Under the pieces are notes generated by a model that was given only the letters and a program-made list of their open reading frames with translations, was not told where the DNA came from and did no database searches. A program made the position numbers and the translations under genes. From assembly GCA_944390195.1 (NCBI GenBank), contig CALXOZ010000008.1, forward strand, positions 1-64,000: a stretch of DNA of 64,000 bases, read 5' to 3'. How positions within the stretch are numbered: position 1 is the first letter of the stretch; each line of letters begins with the position of its first letter. Source of the DNA: an uncultured Alphaproteobacteria bacterium. Lineage in GTDB: Bacteria > Pseudomonadota > Alphaproteobacteria > CAAGCB01 > CAG-977. Shown here piece after piece: positions 52,879-61,554 of the stretch.

Positions 52879-54914
52879 AGGAATATATTCCCATAACAGC
52901 CAGACAAGTTGTCCGTCACCGTTTATTTGTTTTCGGGTTGTCCGGATTAAGCACTCTGACAGCGACGTTGAAATGGATTACGGTCATTCCGAGCGATTCA
53001 TATCTATACACGAAATGCCTTCTTATTGTTTTATTCGCTTTAACTTTCGGGTGGATTTCCTTATTTTTCTGGTCAAGCATTTTCGGATTTTTCGGACAAC
53101 TTCGCAAAAAGAAACCCATTGGTTTGAAATGGGTTGACGATGATTTGCAACTAACCGGCAAGACAGCGATATTGATGCCGATTTATAATGAAGAGCCGGT
53201 CAAGGTTTACAGCAACCTGTTGGCAATGGGTCAAGAATTGGATGCGACGGGTCAAGGGGCACATTTTGATATTTTTGTTCTTAGTGACACGACGAACCCC
53301 AAGGTTTGGGTACAAGAGGAAAAATTATGGTTGGAAACGCAACGCCGTTTACCGTCGACGGTAAAGATTTATTATCGCCGTCGCGTTGACAACACGGCGC
53401 GCAAAAGCGGTAACATAGAGGATTTTTGCAACAAATGGGGACGATTGTATGATTTTATGATCGTTTTGGACGCCGACAGTCTTTTATCAGGCGCGACGAT
53501 GTTAAAGATGTCTCAGTTGATGCAAGAAAACAAGGATACCGGCATCATACAAGCGCCTCCGATTTGCATCAACCGTCATTCATTATTCGCCCGCATACAA
53601 CAGTTTGCGGGGAAAGTATATGGCAGTGTCATTGCAGCCGGTTCAGCCTATTGGCAAGACGGAGAAAGCAACTATTGGGGTCATAATGCTATCATTCGCG
53701 TAAAAGCGTTTATGGATTGTTGCAAGTTACCCGTATTAAAAGGTAAGGCTCCGTTTGGCGGTCATATACTCAGTCACGATTTTGTGGAAGCCTCACTTAT
53801 TAGCCGAGGCGGTTGGCGGACATGGTTGCTTCCGGAGCTCACAGGCAGTTACGAGGAATGTCCTCCATCAATGATTGATTTTGCCATCAGGGACAGAAGA
53901 TGGTGTCAAGGGAATTTGCAACATATAAAAGTTTTATTTTCAAAGGACTTGAATTTCGTCAGCCGCATTCATTTTCTAATTGGCATCATGTCATATGTAT
54001 CTTCCCCGTTATGGCTTTGTTTTATGTTGGTTGGCATTGCGGCGGCATTAAGCAAAGCGTTTATCGTTCCGAATTATTTTCCTTCGGGATACTCATTGTT
54101 TCCGACATGGCCCGTTTTTGACAAAATCGGAACGATCGGATTGTTTTTATTATCCATGTTCATGTTAATTTTTCCCAAGATATTGGGATTGATCATTTAT
54201 CTGGCGAAGAATCACAGAAAAGACGTTTGCGGAATATTCAACGCGGTCAAGAGCGTTTTTGCAGAAATTCTGTTCAGCATATTAAGCGCACCGATCATGA
54301 TGATGTTTCAAAGCAAATTCGTTTTTGACATTTTAATCGGCAGTTCGGTTGGCTGGAATCCTCAGAATCGGGATGAAACGGGCACCCCTTGGGAAACGGG
54401 GCTGAGAGTCCATTTTTGGCATACTTTATTGGGCATATTGACAACCGTAGTCGTATGGAAATATGTCAATGTTTTGTTTTGGTGGATTTTGCCGGTAACC
54501 CTTGGATTAACCTTTTCCATTCCGATTTCCGTTTTATCATCGCGGGAAGAGCTTGGCTTATGGGCGAAACGTCACAAATATTTTGTCATTCCTGAGGAGT
54601 TGAAGATCCCGAGCATATTGGAAAAGGCACGCGAGAATTTTAAAATTTTGGAACAGTATCGCATTTTCAAAAACGGCGTTATCGACATCATCAAGGATTC
54701 AGAATTAAACGCATTGCATCTTGTGATGCTTCCCGTCAACGGTCCCGCCCCCGACATTGATGACAAGGTGTTAAGACAGGGCAAGATAAAGTTGGAAAAT
54801 TTCATTAATTACGGTATAATTCCCGACTTGACGCGGGAAGAAGAGATTTCTTTGTTATATTCCGCGGATTTTTTGGAAACGGCGAGGTTATCTTATTTAT
54901 TGGGAGCCGCTTAG
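52875..54914 (+). CDS. opgH: glucan glucosyltransferase OpgH/MdoH
   Basis: Membrane protein of 679 residues, family GT2. The N-terminal membrane segments are followed by LMPIYNEEPVKVYSNL, VLDADSLLSGATML (the DxD motif), GHNAIIRVKAF, HILSHDFVEASLISRGGW and the DRRWCQGNLQH processive Q-x-x-RW motif. Several membrane segments follow. It polymerises UDP-glucose to beta-1,2 glucan and moves it to the periplasm. The N-terminal cytoplasmic part is shorter than in E. coli (total about 850), so a regulatory part may be missing. Confidence 0.95.
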   Translation: MKEYIPITARQVVRHRLFVFGLSGLSTLTATLKWITVIPSDSYLYTKCLLIVLFALTFGWISLFFWSSIFGFFGQLRKKKPIGLKWVDDDLQLTGKTAILMPIYNEEPVKVYSNLLAMGQELDATGQGAHFDIFVLSDTTNPKVWVQEEKLWLETQRRLPSTVKIYYRRRVDNTARKSGNIEDFCNKWGRLYDFMIVLDADSLLSGATMLKMSQLMQENKDTGIIQAPPICINRHSLFARIQQFAGKVYGSVIAAGSAYWQDGESNYWGHNAIIRVKAFMDCCKLPVLKGKAPFGGHILSHDFVEASLISRGGWRTWLLPELTGSYEECPPSMIDFAIRDRRWCQGNLQHIKVLFSKDLNFVSRIHFLIGIMSYVSSPLWLCFMLVGIAAALSKAFIVPNYFPSGYSLFPTWPVFDKIGTIGLFLLSMFMLIFPKILGLIIYLAKNHRKDVCGIFNAVKSVFAEILFSILSAPIMMMFQSKFVFDILIGSSVGWNPQNRDETGTPWETGLRVHFWHTLLGILTTVVVWKYVNVLFWWILPVTLGLTFSIPISVLSSREELGLWAKRHKYFVIPEELKIPSILEKARENFKILEQYRIFKNGVIDIIKDSELNALHLVMLPVNGPAPDIDDKVLRQGKIKLENFINYGIIPDLTREEEISLLYSADFLETARLSYLLGAA

Positions 54915-54979
54915 CCGGAAGCGGAAATCAGAAATAAATAAAACAAGAATCATCACCCTAACGAAATGAAAGTACAGTC

Positions 54980-55912
54980 ATGAAGAAACGTTCGTTAAGT
55001 CCTGAATTTTTCAAGGAATTTCAACAAGGTAAATATCGCGGGCTTGTTGAAATCACCAGATCCGACCCTGGTTTGATCATGTGCTTTCGCGGAGACTATG
55101 TTTCTTTTTATTATAAGAGCATGAGGATATTGGAGATTTCCGTGAACGGCCGTTATGACATAGACAGTCATTACGGAGTTCCTTGCCCGTCGGACGACAC
55201 GGATTGGAAAGAGTATTTCAAAGAAGCCAAACAAGCCATCAACCGATATTGCAACGAGAACAATCAAGAGAAGGCTGAAAAAGAGATTCAACAACTTATC
55301 GTGAAAGAGAACAATTCCGGTTCCATCTGCAATGCGACAGACTACTTCATCATCGACACGGAATACACCCAGAGCGGTTTCAAGGGTCGTTTTGATGCTT
55401 TAGGGGTTCACTGGCCGAAAAACAAACGTAAGAATGCCGAGGGTTTATCCCTTTCATTTATGGAGATTAAAGCCGGAGAAAAAGCCATAAGCGGGTCTTC
55501 AGGGCTTTTTGAACATTATCGTTCTTTTTTCAATTTTACCGAGTATTTAAGTAAAGACGACCGGAAAGAGGAATTTTTAAAAGATACGGAGAACGTGATC
55601 AAACAGATTCGACTATTGGATTTATGGTCAAACTCACAAAACCGTAACGAGATCACCCTGTCTCGCACGGCGAAACCAAGTCTTGTTTTTATTTTATCGA
55701 ATTACAATCCCCGTTCGACTTTGCTGGATAAAGAGATTGTTAAGATCAAGGAATTTATGAGGACACACAACTCCGAAGAAATTTTTGACATTTATTTTGC
55801 GACATCATCATTTACAGGCTACGGCTTATATGACCCATGTATGCAAAGTTTGGAAAGTGTTTGCGAACAAAGAAGAAAGATCCATGCAGATATGTATAAA
55901 GAGGGGATCTGA
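54980..55912 (+). CDS. PD-(D/E)XK nuclease-like protein
   Basis: Cytosolic-looking protein of 310 residues. A candidate metal-binding core is visible: Glu128 in IIDTEYTQ, Asp139 in KGRFDALGV and Glu162-x-Lys164 in SFMEIKAGEKA, the spacing of the PD-(D/E)XK superfamily. Flanking helices (LFEHYRSFFNF; VIKQIRLLDLWS) and a strand SLVFILSNYNP follow. It overlaps the MBL-fold gene downstream by 29 bases, so the two form an operon. No characterised homologue is recognised. A role in RNA or DNA processing, perhaps defence, is inference from the pair of nuclease-type folds. Confidence 0.5.
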   Translation: MKKRSLSPEFFKEFQQGKYRGLVEITRSDPGLIMCFRGDYVSFYYKSMRILEISVNGRYDIDSHYGVPCPSDDTDWKEYFKEAKQAINRYCNENNQEKAEKEIQQLIVKENNSGSICNATDYFIIDTEYTQSGFKGRFDALGVHWPKNKRKNAEGLSLSFMEIKAGEKAISGSSGLFEHYRSFFNFTEYLSKDDRKEEFLKDTENVIKQIRLLDLWSNSQNRNEITLSRTAKPSLVFILSNYNPRSTLLDKEIVKIKEFMRTHNSEEIFDIYFATSSFTGYGLYDPCMQSLESVCEQRRKIHADMYKEGI

Positions 55913-57080
55913 CCAAATTGGCGGGACGGCGATAGAGTTAAAGTCAAGGAACGGACAAAGAATCATCCTTGATTTGGGTTTACCTTTGGACGCCGAACAG
56001 AACACCGTCAGATTACTTCCTGACATAGCAGGATTGAATACATCCGGCGGCGATATAGAGGGAATAATCATATCGCATGCCCATCAAGACCATTATGCCT
56101 TAGGTTGTCACATTCACAAAGACATTCCTGTTTACCTCAGTGAGGCAATGTTGCGAATAATGGAAGTTTCCTGTCAACATCATATTCCGAATTCTTTTGT
56201 ATTCAACAATGTCCGTTTTTTTCATAATCGCCGTTTTTTTACGACTGGTTCATTCAAGATTACCCCGTATCTTGTCGATCATTCGGCTTATGATGCTTAT
56301 TCTTTTTTAATTCAAGCAGACGGCAAACGCCTTTTTTACAGTGGAGATTTCAGGTCTCACGGACGGAAATCGAAGTTGTTTGATTCATTTATCAACAATC
56401 CCCCCGAAGCCGTAGATCTTTTATTGATGGAAGGTTCATGTTTGGGAAGAGATCAATCGACAGACTATGAAACGGAGACATCGTTAGAGGACAAGTTTTT
56501 AGCAGTGTTCCGAAAGACTTCAGGTCTTTGCATCATTCAGGTTTCCTCTCAAAACATTGACAGGATCGTTACAATTTACCGTGCTTGCAAAAAGAGCGGT
56601 CGCACTCTTGTAATGCCAAGCTACAACGGTCATCTTTTATGGTCTTTAAACAATCCGTCCCTTCCCGGCTTTACATGGGCGGACGTCCGGAAATTCGCTT
56701 TGGAAAAAAAGAAAGGGCACGAAACAACACCGCAAGAACTGTCCTGTTATCCGGGAAAATACGTTGTATTGTTAAACAAGTTCATTTTTGACACTTTAAG
56801 AAACCAGTCAATGATCAATGAACAGTCTTGTTTTATTTATTCGATGTGGAACGGCTATAAGGAACTTTATCGAGATCGAATCGAATACATCATTTCCCGC
56901 CAAGCTTTTATGACCGACATACACACTTCCGGACATGCCGACATTACGGCATTAAAGAAATTCGCCGAGGCGCTTTCACCTGCCAGGATCGTTCCGGTTC
57001 ACACTTTTTTTCCTTTAAAATTCAAGGAATTATTTAAAAATGTGGAGCTTCGTTCAGATAACGAAACTTTCGAGATCTGA
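55884..57080 (+). CDS. metallo-beta-lactamase-fold hydrolase (RNase J/CPSF-like)
   Basis: Protein of 398 residues from the ATG at 55884 (MQICIKRGSDQIGG); the open frame begins earlier at 55785 but overlaps the upstream gene. The metal motif is SHAHQDHYALG (His65, His67, Asp69, His70), with further ligands in YLVDHSAYDAYSF and FYSGDFRSHG. Near the C-terminus DIHTSGHADITALKKF and ARIVPVHTF are typical of RNA-type MBL proteins such as RNase J and CPSF-like nucleases. It lacks a recognisable beta-CASP insertion of full length. It is the second gene of the pair. The 3' end has been duplicated in tandem repeats downstream. Confidence 0.65.
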   Translation: MQICIKRGSDQIGGTAIELKSRNGQRIILDLGLPLDAEQNTVRLLPDIAGLNTSGGDIEGIIISHAHQDHYALGCHIHKDIPVYLSEAMLRIMEVSCQHHIPNSFVFNNVRFFHNRRFFTTGSFKITPYLVDHSAYDAYSFLIQADGKRLFYSGDFRSHGRKSKLFDSFINNPPEAVDLLLMEGSCLGRDQSTDYETETSLEDKFLAVFRKTSGLCIIQVSSQNIDRIVTIYRACKKSGRTLVMPSYNGHLLWSLNNPSLPGFTWADVRKFALEKKKGHETTPQELSCYPGKYVVLLNKFIFDTLRNQSMINEQSCFIYSMWNGYKELYRDRIEYIISRQAFMTDIHTSGHADITALKKFAEALSPARIVPVHTFFPLKFKELFKNVELRSDNETFEI

Positions 57081-57340
57081 TCTGATGACAAGTCATTGAT
57101 GAAATACGAAAGAATTATTTAAAAATACGGAGATTTGCTCAGATAACGAAACTTTCGAGATCTGATCTGATGACAAGTCATTGATGAAATACGAAGGAAT
57201 TATTTAAAATACGGAGATTTGCTCAGATAACGAAACTTTCAAGATTTGAACCGATGACAAGTCATTGATGAAATATGAAGGAATCATTGAAAAATAAAAA
57301 AGCTTCGTTCAGATAACGAAACTTTAAAATTTAAACCGAT
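57026..57340 (+). repeat. about 85-bp tandem repeat, four copies, derived from the MBL gene 3' end
   Basis: The segment cagataacgaaacttt recurs at 57055, 57140, 57224 and 57310, spaced 85, 84 and 86 bases. The first copy is the last codons of the MBL gene with its TGA; later copies repeat the coding end and the 3' flank with increasing divergence. Each copy also contains gaattattt and gatgacaagtcattgatgaa. No gene is in the later copies. Origin by slippage or unequal exchange is likely. Confidence 0.85.
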
Positions 57341-57358
57341 ACAAAGCGCAGGAAAATA

Positions 57359-57450
57359 TGGCGGAGAGAAAGGGATTCGAACCCTTGATAGGCTTTGACA
57401 CCTATACTTGATTTCCAATCAAGCTCCTTCGGCCTCTCGGACATCTCTCC
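57359..57450 (-). tRNA. tRNA-Ser(GGA)
   Basis: On the minus strand the acceptor GGAGAGA pairs with TCTCTCC, the anticodon stem CTTGA/TCAAG encloses TTGGAAA with anticodon GGA, a long variable arm TATAGGTG.../...GCCTAT is present, the T-arm has GGTTCGAATCC, and the discriminator is G followed by CCA. Total 92 nt. Confidence 0.95.
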
Positions 57451-57590
57451 ATATTATAACGAACAGGGTAGAGATACCCTATTTATGAGGAAAAGACAAG
57501 AATTTTTTTATTTTTTTTCATTTTAAGGCTTTTTTAAAAAAAATCCCTATCATTATACACACACTCATTCAAAGGGAATCGGGAAAAATC

Positions 57591-57866
57591 ATGTTGGCAG
57601 GTCGCATATTCGGTTGGTCGCTTTTAATTCTGGCAATTTTCACGGCATCGGCGGAAGCAATGGCCGCCTTGGGTACAGGAGAATATGTCAGTATAGCGAC
57701 ATCAGATGTTTTAACGATCGTAACAGGTCTATCGCCGGACAATCCCGAAAAATTTACAACAAAATTATTGCTCTGGCCCGCATGGTTTAACACGGGGATT
57801 GCCGGAGCCACCCTTCTCTTTTTATGCCGCAAGAAGAAATACAAAACGAATTTTTCATCTAAATAA
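57591..57866 (+). CDS. small membrane protein, 91 residues
   Basis: Begins at an ATG with AAAGGGAA upstream. A hydrophobic N-terminal segment (GWSLLILAIFTASAEAMAAL) and a second near residues 63-82 (AWFNTGIAGATLLFLC) flank a loop with a conserved-looking VLTIVTGLSPDNPEKF. A signal peptide or two membrane segments are both possible. A basic tail (RKKKYKTNFSSK) follows. Widely found small membrane proteins of Alphaproteobacteria have this size, but I cannot name the family. Confidence 0.6.
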   Translation: MLAGRIFGWSLLILAIFTASAEAMAALGTGEYVSIATSDVLTIVTGLSPDNPEKFTTKLLLWPAWFNTGIAGATLLFLCRKKKYKTNFSSK

Positions 57867-57913
57867 ACCATACCTCTGTCAATCGTATTTTTGCGTTAAC
57901 AAGCTTGTTCAAC

Positions 57914-57947
57914 AAATCCCCCTTCTTCCTTATAAGGGATTTTTTTA
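57914..57947 (+). terminator. intrinsic terminator after the small membrane protein gene
   Basis: Stem AAATCCCcCTT/AAGGGATTT with a bulged C and a T-run of seven bases, about 50 bases after the stop. Confidence 0.7.
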
Positions 57948-58815
57948 CATATATAAAAACCCGCAATAAATTCTGCGCTGGAATAAATCAAATTCACACA
58001 TCTACAATCTTTCCTTAATCGACAGCCGTTTAATGAGCTGAATTCTGGCAATTTCTTGAACACTTACTATCTCATACTTTTTTCATTTCCGCCCCTCAAA
58101 CGGCAAAAGATCTTTGATTCCAATAAAATACAGCTTTAATAACGTCTCCTTTGTCGAACAACTAGTTACACTTTTTTTGTAAACAACCGTCAAAAAAAAG
58201 CGGAGCGCTTTCCGAATACACTTCTGCTGACAGAGTGTTTTTCAGTTTTCCCTTTTTCTTTTTTTCTGTCGTCCCTTTGAAGGAAGAAATGTTTTCATAC
58301 GACCCGACAAAACTTTAATTCGAATCAAAGGATAAAAAGCGTTTTTCCGCTTAAAAATCACTTACAACGGAACAAAAATCTCTGCGCTCTTCCCCAAAAA
58401 CTTACATATCGCTGTCACAGTTCGTTTCGCTTGCATAACAACACCTTTTTTTTGATGATATTTTCCCCTTTTATACACTGGAGGACACATATCTCCGTAA
58501 TACGACACTTTTTCCCTTGTAATAACAAAGCCGTCCGTTCTTGATATTTTTTCCTTTTGTTTGAAAGCACAACTTGAATCCCTATGCCCCATAGTAACGG
58601 CACAATTTTTTGTTATTTTCACGACTATTTTCATGATCGATTTTTTACCGGTCGTATTCGTTTGTCCGCCGAATGAACAGTTTTTGAATAAAGACAACAT
58701 GACATTAACTTTTATAAAGCTTTTTTCTCATGGTTCGGTTTTCATACCCTCTTTCAATCAGACAGTCCGATAAAAAGAGATGATAATTTTGAAAAAAAGT
58801 TTTTCTGATTTTCAT
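57948..58815. other. long intergenic region with no convincing gene
   Basis: About 870 bases between a small membrane protein gene and the lepA terminator. A minus-strand frame of 90 codons (58362-58634) is the only candidate and is listed with low confidence. The rest holds no tRNA, strong hairpin or recognised motif. Confidence 0.5.
58362..58634 (-). CDS. doubtful hypothetical protein, 90 residues
   Basis: A frame from an ATG at 58634 gives a basic, cysteine-containing protein (MKIVVKITKNCAVTMGH to FLGKSAEIFVPL). The ribosome site is weak (GGTAAAA) and the codon use is loose. No family is seen. It may be chance. Confidence 0.2.
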   Translation of the reverse strand: MKIVVKITKNCAVTMGHRDSSCAFKQKEKISRTDGFVITREKVSYYGDMCPPVYKRGKYHQKKGVVMQAKRTVTAICKFLGKSAEIFVPL

Positions 58816-58819
58816 AATG

Positions 58820-58846
58820 AAAAAGCCCGTTTTTCGGGCTTTTTCG
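58820..58846. terminator. bidirectional terminator after lepA
   Basis: Ten-base perfect stem AAAAAGCCCG/CGGGCTTTTT with a five-base loop. It stands 8 bases beyond the lepA stop on the minus strand, with T-rich sequence on both sides. Confidence 0.85.
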
Positions 58847-58853
58847 ATTATTT

Positions 58854-60656
58854 TCATTCATCTCCGATTCGCAAGGCGGAGATAAACGCGGACTGAGGTA
58901 TTTCAACTTTACCGAACTGCCTCATTTTCTTTTTCCCCTCTTTTTGCTTTTCCAGCAATTTGCGTTTTCGTGTAATATCACCACCGTAACATTTTGACGT
59001 TACATCTTTACGGAAAGCGGCGATATCTTCTCTGGCAATAATTTTTCCCCCTATTGCCGCTTGAATGGGGATTTTAAATTGATGTCTTGGAATCAGAACC
59101 TTCAAACGTTCACAAATTTGTCGTCCTCTTCGTTCGGCATCGCTGCGATGCGTCAAGAAGGACAAGGCATCAACGGGTTCCGCATTGACAAGAATGGACA
59201 CTTTTACAAGATCGCCCGCCTGATATCCGCAGAGTTCATAATCGAAACTGGCATACCCTCTTGTAATCGACTTCAATCTGTCATAAAAATCGAAAACAAT
59301 TTCATTAAGGGGCAATTCATAAACCAGCATAGCTCTTGAACCGACATAAGTCAGATCTTTTTGCACGCCTCTTCGTTCCGTGCACAGCTTCAAGACGGCT
59401 CCCAAATATTCATCAGGGACCATAATCGACGCTTTCACCCAAGGTTCTTCAATGGTTTTAATTTTTGTTATGTCGGGGAAATCGGCCGGATTATGCAATT
59501 CTTTTACAGAACCGTCGGTCATATACATTTTATAGACGACGCTGGGAGCCGTAGTAATCAAATCCAGATCGAATTCGCGTTCCAGTCTTTCTTGGATGAT
59601 TTCCATATGCAACAGCCCAAGGAATCCGCATCTGAAGCCCTGTCCCAAAGCCGCCGATTTTTCAGGAAGGAACTCGAAACTGGCATCATTAAGCTGTAAT
59701 TTAGCCAAAGCGTCTTTTAAATTTTCATAATAACTGGTATCGACAGGAAAGATGGAACAAAAGACGACCGGCACACTTGGTTTAAAACCGGGTAAAGGTT
59801 CATCGGCGGGACATTTGTCATCTGTGATGGTATCTCCGACTTTTGTGTCTCCGACGGTTTTAATTCCCGCTGTAATAAATCCAAGTTCTCCTGCGGACAA
59901 TTGATCAACATCTTTCATTTTAGGTGTAAAGATGCCGATTTTTTCGACTTCATGCACAGTACCATTTGCCATCATTCTGATTTTCATAGATTTTTTCAAT
60001 ATTCCGTCTTTAATGCGAACCAGAATGATCACCCCGAGATAAGGATCGTACCATGAATCGACCAACATAGCTTTCAAAGGCGCATTAACCTCTCCGCACG
60101 GAGGCGGTAACTCAGACACAATGCTTTCAAGCACCTTGTCAATCCCCACACCCGTTTTCGCAGAAGTTTCAACGGCATTTGAAGTATCTATTCCGATGAC
60201 ATCTTCGATTTGCTCTTTCACTTTTTCTGGATGAGCCGCCGGTAAATCAATTTTATTGATCACGGTAACCAACTCATGATTAGCGTCAAGCGCCTTATAG
60301 ACATTTGCCAGAGTTTGAGCTTCCACGCCTTGCGAAGCATCAACGACCAGCAAGGACCCTTCGCACGCGGCAAGAGATCTGCTGACTTCATAAGTAAAGT
60401 CGACATGCCCCGGAGTATCAATCAAATTCAACTGATACATCTGCCCGTTTTGGGCTTTATACATTAATCTGACCGTTTGCGCTTTAATTGTTATTCCGCG
60501 TTCCCTTTCCAGATCCATGGAATCCAGTATTTGTTCTTTCATTTCGCGTTCGGTCAAACCTCCGCACATTTGAATCAGCCGGTCTGCCAAAGTCGATTTA
60601 CCGTGATCGATATGAGCCACGATAGAGAAATTTCGAATATGCGCTAAATCAGTCAT
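58854..60656 (-). CDS. lepA: elongation factor 4 (LepA)
   Basis: Translational GTPase of 600 residues. The P-loop is [15 protein letters not shown]2/G3 are ERGITIKAQ and DTPGHVDF, and NKIDLP is the G4 motif. The C-terminal LepA-specific domain contains [14 protein letters not shown] and ends in [19 protein letters not shown], the basic segment that reaches into the ribosome. It back-translocates or assists stalled ribosomes. Length is that of the family. Confidence 0.97.
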   Translation of the reverse strand: MTDLAHIRNFSIVAHIDHGKSTLADRLIQMCGGLTEREMKEQILDSMDLERERGITIKAQTVRLMYKAQNGQMYQLNLIDTPGHVDFTYEVSRSLAACEGSLLVVDASQGVEAQTLANVYKALDANHELVTVINKIDLPAAHPEKVKEQIEDVIGIDTSNAVETSAKTGVGIDKVLESIVSELPPPCGEVNAPLKAMLVDSWYDPYLGVIILVRIKDGILKKSMKIRMMANGTVHEVEKIGIFTPKMKDVDQLSAGELGFITAGIKTVGDTKVGDTITDDKCPADEPLPGFKPSVPVVFCSIFPVDTSYYENLKDALAKLQLNDASFEFLPEKSAALGQGFRCGFLGLLHMEIIQERLEREFDLDLITTAPSVVYKMYMTDGSVKELHNPADFPDITKIKTIEEPWVKASIMVPDEYLGAVLKLCTERRGVQKDLTYVGSRAMLVYELPLNEIVFDFYDRLKSITRGYASFDYELCGYQAGDLVKVSILVNAEPVDALSFLTHRSDAERRGRQICERLKVLIPRHQFKIPIQAAIGGKIIAREDIAAFRKDVTSKCYGGDITRKRKLLEKQKEGKKKMRQFGKVEIPQSAFISALRIGDE

Positions 60657-60796
60657 GTTACCTCGTTATGGAATCAAAATATTTTCAGGATATATAAAAG
60701 CACGTTGAGATCAATGAAAATCTTTTTTTCAGAGGTCTTTTAAAACACCGTTCAGGTATGATATCTTATTAAAAAGTTTATCAAAAGGACAGAAAT

Positions 60797-61420
60797 ATGG
60801 GTACATTTTTAGATCTATTTCTTCCATCGTTCACAATGTTATTCGTTACGATGGATCCGATAGGCAATATGCCGATATTCATGAGCTTAACGGAAAGCCC
60901 TCGAGCAGGGTATCGCTTATTAATGGCGAAACGTTCAGTATTGATCGGTTTTTCAGTTATGCTTTTTTTTGCGTATGCGGGCGAAGCATTTTTAAAGTTG
61001 TTAGGCATATCAATACCGGCTTTTCGCATAGCCGGAGGAATAATGCTGTTTATCGTAGCGTTGCAAATGATCTTTGTAGAAGAGCAAAAGGAAAAAGCGG
61101 CAGAAGAAGCAACGGATCACCCTTATGAAAACGATGTATCCGTTTTTCCGTTAGCCGTACCTTTAATAGCTGGCCCTGGGTCGATAGCCTCGATCATTTT
61201 GTTAATGTCTGAACGTCACGGGAATTGGCGAGAACAGCTTTACGTCATTGTGTCATTAATTGCTGTAAGTTTAATCACCTACACACTGTTTTGTTTATCG
61301 AATCAATTTGCCCGTTTGTTTGGTCAAACGATAAATACGGTTGTTTCGAAATTATTAGGGATTATTTTAGGAGCCATGGCGGCTCAATTTATCATAGACG
61401 GTGTCAATGGTTTGATTTAG
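60797..61420 (+). CDS. MarC-family membrane protein
   Basis: Protein of 207 residues with six predicted membrane segments. Signature segments are FTMLFVTMDPIGNMPIFMSLT, GEAFLKLLGISIPAFRIAGGI, FPLAVPLIAGPGSI and a final MAAQFIIDGVNG. Function is unknown; the old link to multiple antibiotic resistance has been withdrawn. AAAGGAC lies upstream of the ATG. It is transcribed away from lepA. Confidence 0.9.
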   Translation: MGTFLDLFLPSFTMLFVTMDPIGNMPIFMSLTESPRAGYRLLMAKRSVLIGFSVMLFFAYAGEAFLKLLGISIPAFRIAGGIMLFIVALQMIFVEEQKEKAAEEATDHPYENDVSVFPLAVPLIAGPGSIASIILLMSERHGNWREQLYVIVSLIAVSLITYTLFCLSNQFARLFGQTINTVVSKLLGIILGAMAAQFIIDGVNGLI

Positions 61421-61480
61421 AGGAAACTCATAAAAAAGACTTGCCAAACAAGGAACAAAAGCTTATAACAAGTTAAGCAT

Positions 61481-61554
61481 TGGGGAATAGTTTAATGGTA
61501 GAACAGCGGACTCTGACTCCGTTAGTCTTGGTTCGAGTCCAGGTTCCCCAGCCA
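61481..61554 (+). tRNA. tRNA-Gln(CTG), target of an integrative element
   Basis: Acceptor TGGGGAA pairs with TTCCCCA, D-arm includes AGTTTAATGGTAGAACA, the anticodon stem GCGGA/TCCGT encloses CTCTGAC with anticodon CTG, the T-arm has GGTTCGAGTCC, and GCCA ends the gene (74 nt). Its 3' half overlaps the end of the minus-strand serine recombinase gene, so this is probably the element's insertion site. Confidence 0.93.

Noticed and set aside
57026-57340. CRISPR array
   Set aside because: Repeats are contiguous with 85-bp period and no unique spacers, and they derive from the neighbouring gene end.
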